Source: a bacterium (GTDB lineage Bacteria; Vulcanimicrobiota; Vulcanimicrobiia; Vulcanimicrobiales; Vulcanimicrobiaceae). From it: a stretch of 64,000 bases of DNA. Below are positions 1 through 6,273 of the stretch, piece by piece (positions within the stretch are counted from its first letter, which is position 1; each line of letters begins with the position of its first letter). Where the stretch lies: NCBI GenBank assembly GCA_021805775.1, contig JAJZED010000006.1, forward strand, positions 62,001-126,000. The letters are read 5' to 3'. Under the pieces are notes generated by a model. It had not been told where the DNA came from and did not search any database. It saw nothing but the letters and a program-made list of their open reading frames with translations. The translations under genes and the position numbers were made by a program.

Positions 1-450
1 CTCATCGGGCTCCTGCGCCTTCTGCAACCAGTAGCAAAACACGCGCCAGAGCCCGAGGATCGCAAGCCCGGTCTGTCCGTCGCTTCGCAAATTGCGCACG
101 TTATCGAACCAGACGCCGAGATAGACGCACTGCTCTTCGGTGAAGAAGACGCCTTCCCACGCTTTGAAGAGGTCGAGGGCGTAGATTCGCCCCGGAATCA
201 TTTCGACGATCTCGGCAACTTCGTGATCGCGCAGAATCGTCAGATCGTTGACGACGATGCCTTCACCGACGCGCACGAACCATTCCAAGACGTCGCCGCC
301 GTGAACGGCGATGCCGTGTCGTTTGAGATAGTTGAGATGGGTCGGCAAACCCATGAACGGATCGACGAGACTTTTCGCGCCGTAACGCAGCAAAATTTCG
401 TGAATTCGCGTCGGCGAGATGCGCCGCGTCCGCTCGTGCAACTCGATCAT
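1..450 (-). CDS. DNA methyltransferase-like protein, N-terminal part only
   Basis: The reading frame is open from an ATG at 448-450 to the window edge (150 codons), so the C-terminal part is missing. Around residues 29-34 it reads DPFMGLPTHLNYLKRHG, then GGDVLEW. This resembles motif I of Rossmann-fold N6-adenine or D12-class DNA methyltransferases (DPFxGsGt, then an acidic residue that binds AdoMet). The usual Gly-rich turn is only partly kept (GLP), and the catalytic (D/N)PPY motif is not in the visible part. The ATG overlaps the stop of the upstream HD-GYP-like gene (ATGA), so the two are translationally coupled. The methyltransferase assignment is inference from one motif; a relative without activity is possible. 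Confidence 0.55.
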   Translation of the reverse strand, partial: MIELHERTRRISPTRIHEILLRYGAKSLVDPFMGLPTHLNYLKRHGIAVHGGDVLEWFVRVGEGIVVNDLTILRDHEVAEIVEMIPGRIYALDLFKAWEGVFFTEEQCVYLGVWFDNVRNLRSDGQTGLAILGLWRVFCYWLQKAQEPDE

Positions 451-1625
451 GCGTGTGCCTTTGCTGCGCCGAGAACGGCGGTCACCACGCGCGGGTCGAA
501 ATGGGTGCCGGCGGCGCCGTCGAGGCGTTCACCGGCGGTGGCGCGACGGGCGGCTGGGCGAGCGCGAGTGTCGATGTCGATGGCGTCGTAGGCAATCGCG
601 GTAGCAAGAATGCGGGCACCGATTGGGATGGCGTCGCGTCCGAGTCCGGCGGGTTTCCCCGTTCCGTCGAACCATTCCGCGCGCGCGGCAACGAGCGGAG
701 CCGCGGCGGCGAGCGTCGGTGAATTCTCGAGCAGTCGCGCTCCTTCGCGCGCTTGTTCGGCGCGCCGTTCGAGGCCGAGACGGACCAGCGGGTCGAGCGT
801 ACTCTCGAAGCTATCGCCGAGTTCGCCTGCGCCGAATGCAAGAGTCGCGATGCGCAGCGCCTCGATCTCGGCGGCACTGCAGCCCAAGCTACGGGCGCTT
901 GCTTCCGCGAGGCGCAGCACGTTGCGCGATCGACCCGGAACGCCGAGGTGGCGATCGATGCGATCGGCGATCTCGAGAAGCAGATCGCCGGGGTCGCTCG
1001 ATTCCACGTTCAGCGCGCCGCGCGGAAAAGTAAATGGTGCTGCCTCGGCACCGGTTCTGTGGAACCACATCATGAATGCGCGGGCGTGCGCCGGGGCGAC
1101 GGTACGCCCCGCTTCCTCGGTGACGCTCGCCAGCGCTTCCTCCGGTTCGTTTGCGCGCGCCAGCCGGTCGGCGAGAGCGAGGGCGACCGAAGGAACCGGG
1201 ATGCCGTTCCACCGGAGTTGATCGGGGAATCCGGTTCCGTCCCAGGCCTCGCTCTGCCAGCGAACGATGTCGGCGGTCGCCTCGGGAATCGCCCCAATCG
1301 CCGCACAGATGCGCGCCCCGGTAGCGGGGATATCCCAGCGTTCCATCGCGGCGAGGCGCTCGGGAAGATCGTTTTCGCGGGTTAGGGCCGGGTTCCCGAG
1401 GGCGCCGACGGCGTGCATCAGCCCGGCGATCGAAACGGCATCGAGGAGCCGATCGTCGACATCGAGGGCGGTGGCAATGGAGCGCGCGAAGGCCGCCTTT
1501 CGAAACGAAAAGCCAAATGCCAGCCCGGCGGCCGCATCTCCGACTGCTCCGTAGTACGCAAGCACATCGGCGAGCCGATCGAGCGCGACCCGAGGATCGC
1601 CGTCTGCTTCCTGGAATAGCGCCAT
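447..1625 (-). CDS. tandem HD-GYP-like protein with both active sites degenerate
   Basis: A 392-residue protein with two successive halves that each follow the HD-GYP pattern but lack its metal ligands. In the first half the HDxGK site is replaced by LMHAVGAL and the HHExxDGxGYP site by WQSEAWDGTGFP. In the second half the HD is missing (ATLAFGAGEL), while RAEWFDGTGKP, the IPIGARILATAIAYDA segment and FDPRVV follow the GYP-side consensus. Functional HD-GYP domains hydrolyse c-di-GMP through an HD and HH metal centre, so this protein is probably a non-catalytic binder or partner. ATG at 1623-1625 was chosen; the divergent moaC starts only 12 bases away. It is coupled by ATGA to the methyltransferase-like gene. 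Confidence 0.7.
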   Translation of the reverse strand: MALFQEADGDPRVALDRLADVLAYYGAVGDAAAGLAFGFSFRKAAFARSIATALDVDDRLLDAVSIAGLMHAVGALGNPALTRENDLPERLAAMERWDIPATGARICAAIGAIPEATADIVRWQSEAWDGTGFPDQLRWNGIPVPSVALALADRLARANEPEEALASVTEEAGRTVAPAHARAFMMWFHRTGAEAAPFTFPRGALNVESSDPGDLLLEIADRIDRHLGVPGRSRNVLRLAEASARSLGCSAAEIEALRIATLAFGAGELGDSFESTLDPLVRLGLERRAEQAREGARLLENSPTLAAAAPLVAARAEWFDGTGKPAGLGRDAIPIGARILATAIAYDAIDIDTRARPAARRATAGERLDGAAGTHFDPRVVTAVLGAAKAHA

Positions 1626-1637
1626 TAGCGACCCTCT

Positions 1638-2126
1638 TTGACGATTGATGTGCCGAAACCCTCACATTTAAACACCGACGGAGCTATTTCGATGGTTGAC
1701 GTCGGCAAGAAAGCAACGACCGAACGCTTCGCCCGTGCCGAGGCGTTCGTTCGCCTCGCTCCCGACGCCGCGGAATCGCTCCGAACGGCGATGGGGCCAA
1801 AGGGGGACGCCTTCGTAACGGCTCAAATCGCGGGAATTATGGCCGCAAAACAAACCGCGAACCTGATACCGCTGGCGCACCCCGTCGCGTTGAGCCACAT
1901 TGCCGTTACCTTGGCCTGGGCGGAGCCCAGCCTGCTGCGCATCGAAAGCGAAGCCCGTACCTCCGGGCAGACCGGCGTCGAGATGGAAGCGTTGCTCGCC
2001 GCGAATCTCGCCGCGCTGACGATCTACGATATGTGCAAAGCGCTCGATCGCGCGATCGTCATAGAAGGTGTGCGGTTGCTGGAAAAGCGCGGAGGGAAGA
2101 GCGGTACGTGGATCGTCGGTCAGTGA
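1638..2126 (+). CDS. moaC: cyclic pyranopterin monophosphate synthase
   Basis: MoaC acts with MoaA to convert GTP to cyclic pyranopterin monophosphate, the first stage of molybdenum cofactor synthesis in the cytoplasm. At 162 residues the protein has the usual family length. It shows the expected motifs: HLN near the start, MVDVGKKATTERFARAEAFV, the LIPLAHP block, GVEMEALLA, LTIYDMCKALD, and a KSGTW C-terminal motif. The start may be TTG at 1638 or GTG at 1650; both give a plausible N-terminus. The gene opens a run of six overlapping genes, and its promoter must lie within 12 bases or inside the divergent HD-GYP-like gene. Confidence 0.95.
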   Translation: MTIDVPKPSHLNTDGAISMVDVGKKATTERFARAEAFVRLAPDAAESLRTAMGPKGDAFVTAQIAGIMAAKQTANLIPLAHPVALSHIAVTLAWAEPSLLRIESEARTSGQTGVEMEALLAANLAALTIYDMCKALDRAIVIEGVRLLEKRGGKSGTWIVGQ

Positions 2127-2608
2127 AGTATCGCGTTGCGTGCATCGTGCTCTCCGATCGAGCTGCCGCCGGCGAACGCGAGGATGGTTGTCTGCCGGTT
2201 TTCCGCGAGCGGCTCGAACCGATCTACGAGATCGTGCGCGCGATTGTCATTCCCGACGATCCGGCAGCGTTGCAGGCCGAACTCATCGAGCTCGCCGATT
2301 CGGAGAGAGCCGACTGCATTCTCACGAGCGGTGGGACCGGGATCGCGCCGCGCGACCGCACGCCTCAGGCGACGGCAGCTGTGCTCGACTATGAAGTTCC
2401 GGGTATCGCCGAGGCGATTCGTGCCGCTGCGTTGCCTCGCGTACGCACGGCGATGCTCTCGCGAGCGCTCGCCGGGGTGCGGCATCGCACGCTGATCGTC
2501 AATCTCCCCGGTAGCCCGCGCGCCGTTGCGGAGTCGCTCGATGTCTTTCTTTCGACGCTTCCGCACGCGATGGAGCTGCTCTCGGAACGCCCGACCGATC
2601 ACTCATGA
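2123..2608 (+). CDS. mog: molybdopterin adenylyltransferase (MogA/MoaB family)
   Basis: Adenylates molybdopterin before molybdate insertion. The 161-residue protein begins at a GTG that overlaps the moaC stop (GTGA), followed by a typical beta-strand start (YRVACIVLSDRAAAGER). The family signature TSGGTGIAPRDRTPQAT, which binds the pterin, is intact, and the late motif VNLPGSPRAV matches the family. A longer frame upstream exists but lies inside moaC and does not resemble the family. Whether it is the MogA or MoaB subtype cannot be told from the sequence alone. Its stop overlaps the folC start (ATGA). Confidence 0.93.
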   Translation: MKYRVACIVLSDRAAAGEREDGCLPVFRERLEPIYEIVRAIVIPDDPAALQAELIELADSERADCILTSGGTGIAPRDRTPQATAAVLDYEVPGIAEAIRAAALPRVRTAMLSRALAGVRHRTLIVNLPGSPRAVAESLDVFLSTLPHAMELLSERPTDHS

Positions 2609-3930
2609 GGTTTGAAGAGGCGGAGCGTTATCTGCTCGCAAGTATCGGCGAGAACCAATCGCCGCGAACCAATTTCGGCCTGGAGCGTATGACGGCGTTG
2701 CTGGATGCTCTCGGCGATCCGCACCTGCGGTATCCCGTGGTCCATGTCGCCGGAACGAGCGGCAAAGGTTCGACCGCCACGATGATCGAGCGCGCGTTGC
2801 GGCGGCGCTCGTTGCGCGTCGGCCTTCACGTAAAACCGCACCTGCAATCGATGACCGAGCGCGCGCGGATCGGCGGGGTGCCGATATCGCACGAGCGTTT
2901 CGCCGATCTGTTTACGGAGATGCTTCCCGCTATCGATCGGGTCGCGGGCCGGTACGGCGCTCCGAGTTATTATGAAATGCTTCTTGCGCTGACGTTTCTT
3001 TATTTCGCTCGCAGCGAGGTCGATATCGCCGTTATCGAAGTGGGTTTGGGGGGGCGTCTTGACGGAACCAACGTCGTCTCCCCGATCGTCTGTGCAATTA
3101 CGAGCATCGGCTACGACCATCAGGAGATTCTCGGCGATACGCTCGAGGCGATCGCCGCCGAAAAGGCGGGTATCGCCAAACCGGGCGTTCCTCTCGTCAG
3201 CGCTGTGGGCGAAGAACCCGCACGTGCGACGATCGCGAGAATCTGTGCGCGCGTAGGCGCGCCGCTTATCGAGAGTGCGACGCATGCCCGAGTCGATGAG
3301 ATCGAAGTCGAAGAATTCGCGCAGAGGTTCGCCTTGCGAACGACGGCGGAGCGCTATCGCATTCGCTTGCCGGTTTTAGGCGGTTTTCAGCGGACGAACG
3401 CCGTCACTGCCGTGCTTGCGTTAGAGGCTCTACCATCGGCATTGCGACCGAATCGCGAGGAGATCGAGGCGGGGCTCGCGGAGGTTCGCATTCCCGGTCG
3501 CATGGAATTGATTCCCGGCGCACCCTCGGTTCTTTTCGATATCGCCCATAACGAACAGAAGGCGCGCTCGCTCGCCGATGCGCTTCGCGAACGATTCGGC
3601 GAGCGCCCACAGACCCTCGTCATCGGAATCGGTGAAAGCAAAGATGCGCGTGCGATCCTCGCCGCATTCGCGCGGCCGCGAAACCATTTCGTTCTCACGT
3701 CCTTCGATGCCGACGGACGTCCGGCGCGCCCTCCGGAGTATTTGGCCCACATTGCAGAGGAGTTGGGAGTCGCGCACGAATGCTGCGCCGACCCCGGCGC
3801 CGCATTCGCGCGCGCGTGCGCGCGCGCCGGCCCCTCCGGCATCGTCGTCGTGACGGGATCGACCTTTGTTGTCGCCGCGCTTCGTCCGGAGCTTCTTGGG
3901 ACGCAGCCGATATTTACGTCGATCGGATGA
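2605..3930 (+). CDS. folC: folylpolyglutamate synthase / dihydrofolate synthase
   Basis: Ligates glutamate to dihydropteroate and/or extends the polyglutamate tail of folates, using ATP. The 441-residue protein belongs to the Mur ligase superfamily: the P-loop GTSGKGST lies at residues 50-57, followed by IEVGLGGRLDGTNV and, in the C-terminal domain, FDIAHNEQKARSL. The usual TSPHL motif reads VKPHLQ here. The start codon overlaps the mog stop and its stop overlaps the folP start (both ATGA). Its place between molybdopterin and folate genes fits a combined pterin operon. Confidence 0.95.
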   Translation: MRFEEAERYLLASIGENQSPRTNFGLERMTALLDALGDPHLRYPVVHVAGTSGKGSTATMIERALRRRSLRVGLHVKPHLQSMTERARIGGVPISHERFADLFTEMLPAIDRVAGRYGAPSYYEMLLALTFLYFARSEVDIAVIEVGLGGRLDGTNVVSPIVCAITSIGYDHQEILGDTLEAIAAEKAGIAKPGVPLVSAVGEEPARATIARICARVGAPLIESATHARVDEIEVEEFAQRFALRTTAERYRIRLPVLGGFQRTNAVTAVLALEALPSALRPNREEIEAGLAEVRIPGRMELIPGAPSVLFDIAHNEQKARSLADALRERFGERPQTLVIGIGESKDARAILAAFARPRNHFVLTSFDADGRPARPPEYLAHIAEELGVAHECCADPGAAFARACARAGPSGIVVVTGSTFVVAALRPELLGTQPIFTSIG

Positions 3931-4769
3931 GCGCCGACACGTTGACGTTTCGGGGCCGGAGCTTCGTGCGCGGCAATCGGACGCTGGTCATGGGGATACT
4001 CAACGTCACGCCCGATTCGTTCTCCGGCGATGGACGCCCCGAACTTTGCGACGCCGTGGAGCGAGCGGTGGCGCAGCACGAAGCCGGTGCCGACACGATC
4101 GATATCGGCGGTGAATCGACGCGTCCCGGGCACGTTCCCATCTCGGTAGCCGAGGAGATCGAACGGGTACTCCCGGTGATTCGAGCGGTGCGCGAGCGCT
4201 TTCCCGATTGGCCGATCTCGATCGATACCTACAAACCCGAAGTAGCGCGAGCCGCGCTCGCCGTCGGCGCGGATTGTGTGAACTCGATATGGGGAGCGAG
4301 CGACGAGACGATCGATCTCGCTCTCGAGTACGGTGCGACGCTCGCGATCATGCACAATCGCGAGCGACCCGATGACGGGAATGTCGTCGACGAAGTTCTT
4401 CGTGCGTTGCTCGCCGATGCCCACCGCGCGCAACGGCGCGGACTCCCCGTCGATCGCATCATCCTCGATCCTGGAATCGGCTTTGGAAAAACGCCGGATC
4501 AAAATATCGCGTTGCTTGCCAATCTCGACCGGCTCGTCGCGCTGGGGTTCCCCACGTTATTAGGTACTTCGCGAAAATCGACGCTGGGAATGCTCTCGGG
4601 GCGCAATCGACCCGACGAGCGTGTTTTCGCAACCGCGGCGACGACGGCGCTTGCCGTCTCCGCCGGGATCGATATCGTGCGCGTTCACGATGTCGCGGCG
4701 ACACGCGACGTCGTCGCAATCTCCGATGCTATCGTTCGCGGATGGAGGCCGAGGACATGGATCGCATAA
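3927..4769 (+). CDS. folP: dihydropteroate synthase
   Basis: Condenses 6-hydroxymethyl-dihydropterin pyrophosphate with p-aminobenzoate to dihydropteroate, the sulfonamide target step. The 280-residue protein starts at the ATG overlapping the folC stop. Signatures: GILNVTPDSFSGDG (residues 23-36), DIGGESTRPG (59-68), ILDPGIGFGKTPDQN, the LGTSRKS loop and a late RVHDV motif. All are characteristic of active DHPS in a TIM-barrel fold. The next gene, folB, begins inside its last codons. Confidence 0.96.
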   Translation: MSADTLTFRGRSFVRGNRTLVMGILNVTPDSFSGDGRPELCDAVERAVAQHEAGADTIDIGGESTRPGHVPISVAEEIERVLPVIRAVRERFPDWPISIDTYKPEVARAALAVGADCVNSIWGASDETIDLALEYGATLAIMHNRERPDDGNVVDEVLRALLADAHRAQRRGLPVDRIILDPGIGFGKTPDQNIALLANLDRLVALGFPTLLGTSRKSTLGMLSGRNRPDERVFATAATTALAVSAGIDIVRVHDVAATRDVVAISDAIVRGWRPRTWIA

Positions 4770-5104
4770 CGCTGCGCGGTATAAGAGCGTACGGTCGGCA
4801 CGGTGCGGCCCCCGGCGAGCGCAATCGCGCGCAGCGCTTCGATATCGAGGTGCGATGCGAACTCGATGCCGGAGGTGCCCGTGTAAACGACGACCTCGCT
4901 GCGACCGTGGATTACGCGGCTCTCCACCGGCGGATCGTCGCGCTCGTCGCCGAGGAGTCTCACGATCTTCTCGAACGCCTCGCACAGCGTTTGCTCGATA
5001 TTTGCTTCGAAGATGGGCGCGTTCGCGAAGCGACGGTGACGATTGAAAAACCCGGCTTGCTCGATGGGGCGACACCGGGCGTGACCTGTTCGCAGCGGCG
5101 CTGA
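4757..5104 (+). CDS. folB: dihydroneopterin aldolase
   Basis: Cleaves 7,8-dihydroneopterin to 6-hydroxymethyl-dihydropterin and glycolaldehyde. Recognised by MDRITLRGIRAYGRHGAAPGE at the start, a DYAALH segment, ERLAQRLLD, and the EATVTIEKP ending. ATG 4757 is preferred over ATG 4742 because a GGAGG ribosome-binding site ends 7 bases before it and because family members begin at this Met. It overlaps the end of folP by 13 bases and shares the TGATG junction with folK. Length about 115 residues, normal for the family. Confidence 0.93.
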   Translation: MDRITLRGIRAYGRHGAAPGERNRAQRFDIEVRCELDAGGARVNDDLAATVDYAALHRRIVALVAEESHDLLERLAQRLLDICFEDGRVREATVTIEKPGLLDGATPGVTCSQRR

Positions 5105-5574
5105 TGGCGGTAGCGACGATCGGCATTGGAGCGAACGTCGGCGACGCCGCCGCCAGCGTCGAGCGCGCGATCGAAGCGCTGCACGACCTCGGGCCGATAA
5201 TCGCGCGCTCCTCGCTTTATCGTTCCGACCCATGGGGGAAGAGAAATCAGCCCGATTTCACCAACGCCGTCGCGCGCATCGAGACGTCGTTGCCGCCGCG
5301 AGCCTTGCTCGTTGCACTCCAGGCGATTGAAAACCGTTTAGGGCGCGTTCCCGGCGAGCGCTGGGGGCCGCGCGCGATCGATCTCGATATCTTGCTCTAC
5401 GACGATCTCGGGTTCGAGGATGAACTCTTGCGTATTCCGCATCGCTTCCTATTCGAACGCGCATTCGTGCTGGTTCCGCTAGCCGAGATCGACGCGGATT
5501 TTGAAATATGGCGCGATGCGTTGCCGCCGACCGAACTCAATACGGTGGAGCGTATCGTTGCCCGTTCGGAATGA
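5104..5574 (+). CDS. folK: HPPK: 6-hydroxymethyl-dihydropterin pyrophosphokinase
   Basis: Transfers pyrophosphate from ATP to 6-hydroxymethyl-dihydropterin, making the substrate of FolP. The 156-residue protein shows the HPPK signature RWGPRAIDLDILLYD (near residues 86-100), with the catalytic Asp pair in DLDIL. It also has the N-terminal GIGANVGD and the SLYRSDPWG and DFTNAV substrate-site segments. It is the last gene of the moaC-mog-folC-folP-folB-folK run, and a repeat block starts directly after its stop. No folE or pabAB is in the window, so pterin and pABA supply is encoded elsewhere. Confidence 0.95.
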   Translation: MAVATIGIGANVGDAAASVERAIEALHDLGPIIARSSLYRSDPWGKRNQPDFTNAVARIETSLPPRALLVALQAIENRLGRVPGERWGPRAIDLDILLYDDLGFEDELLRIPHRFLFERAFVLVPLAEIDADFEIWRDALPPTELNTVERIVARSE

Positions 5575-5648
5575 GGGCGATTATCGAGTAGCGGTGCTTG
5601 TGTCGCGCCGCGTAGCCGGGCTTGTATCATGCCGAGTAGCCGGGCTTG

Positions 5649-5736
5649 TGTCACGCCGAGTAGCCGCTGCAAGCGGCGTATCGAGGCGCGCGTCCCTCCC
5701 TCGATACGGTGGCTTCGCCACCTACTCGGGATGACA
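5649..5736. repeat. 88-bp three-armed cruciform repeat, copy A
   Basis: The outer arms TGTCACGCCGAGTAG and CTACTCGGGATGACA pair over 13 of 15 positions. Inside are three perfect hairpins: CCGCT/AGCGG with loop GCA, CGTATCGAGG/CCTCGATACG with a 12-nt loop, and GTGGC/GCCAC with loop TTC. The result is a cloverleaf-like fold possible on either strand. Copies B and C are nearly identical. Confidence 0.88.
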
Positions 5737-5765
5737 AACGGTAGCTTCGCCGCATCGATAACCCC

Positions 5766-5853
5766 TGTCACGCCGAGTAGCCGCTGCAAGCGGCGTATCG
5801 AGGCGCGCGTCCCTCCCTCGATACGGTGGCTTCGCCACCTACTCGGGATGACA
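5766..5853. repeat. 88-bp three-armed cruciform repeat, copy B
   Basis: Same arms and loops as copy A, joined to it by the 29-bp linker at 5737-5765. It is followed directly by two 31-bp right-arm copies. Confidence 0.88.
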
Positions 5854-5914
5854 GCGGTTGCTGCGCAACCTACTCGGGATGACAGCGGTTGCTGCACAAC
5901 CTACTCGGGATGAC
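5853..5914. repeat. 31-bp right-arm tandem repeat, two copies
   Basis: Each 31-bp unit carries a small hairpin (GGTTGC/GCAACC, loop TGC) plus the CTACTCGGGATGACA outer arm of the cruciform. The second copy has GCACAACC in place of GCGCAACC, which shortens the stem by one pair. Confidence 0.9.
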
Positions 5915-5968
5915 AAACGGTAGCTTCGCCGCATCGATAACCCCTGTCACGCCGAGTAGCCGGGCTTG

Positions 5969-6056
5969 TGTCACGCCGAGTAGCCGCTGCAAGCGGCGTA
6001 TCGAGGCGCGCGTCCCTCCCTCGATACGGTGGCTTCGCCACCTACTCGGGATGACA
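5969..6056. repeat. 88-bp three-armed cruciform repeat, copy C
   Basis: Same sequence architecture as copies A and B. It is preceded by a lone left-arm half-unit (5945-5968) and followed by the longest 31-bp array. Confidence 0.88.
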
Positions 6057-6227
6057 GCGGTTGCTGCGCAACCTACTCGGGATGACAGCGGTTGCTGCGC
6101 AACCTACTCGGGATGACAGCGGTTGCTGCGCAACCTACTCGGGATGACAGCGGTTGCTGCACAACCTACTCGGGATGACAGCGGTTGCTGCGCAACCTAC
6201 TCGGGATGACAGCGGTTGCTGCGCAAC
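6056..6227. repeat. 31-bp right-arm tandem repeat, five full copies plus a partial one
   Basis: Units begin at 6056, 6087, 6118, 6149 and 6180, with a partial copy at 6211-6227. The fourth copy carries the GCACAACC variant. There are no unique spacers between units, so this is a tandem array and not CRISPR. Confidence 0.92.
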
Positions 6228-6273
6228 GTATGTCGTATCGCACGAAAATATTTTACGAGCGCTATTGCGCGCC

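Larger units (their letters stand above)
5577..6228. repeat. composite intergenic repeat block of cruciform units and amplified half-units
   Basis: This non-coding interval separates the convergent ends of folK and the GAF/HD-GYP gene. It is made of three near-identical 88-bp units (5649-5736, 5766-5853, 5969-6056). There are also extra 24-bp copies of the left arm (5601-5624, 5625-5648, 5945-5968, and a degenerate copy at 5577-5600). Seven full plus one partial 31-bp copies of the right arm follow (5853-5914 and 6056-6227). A 29-bp linker is also duplicated (5737-5765 and 5916-5944). Open frames through it are artefacts of the repeat. No transposase is present nearby. Confidence 0.9.

Noticed and set aside
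3807-3828. Alternating CG/CA tract that could form Z-DNA inside folC
   Set aside because: It encodes an Ala-Arg run in frame and such tracts are expected in a GC-rich gene.
6056-6227. Evenly spaced 31-bp repeats resembling a CRISPR array
   Set aside because: The units are directly adjacent with no unique spacers, and no cas genes are present; they are pieces of the cruciform repeat.
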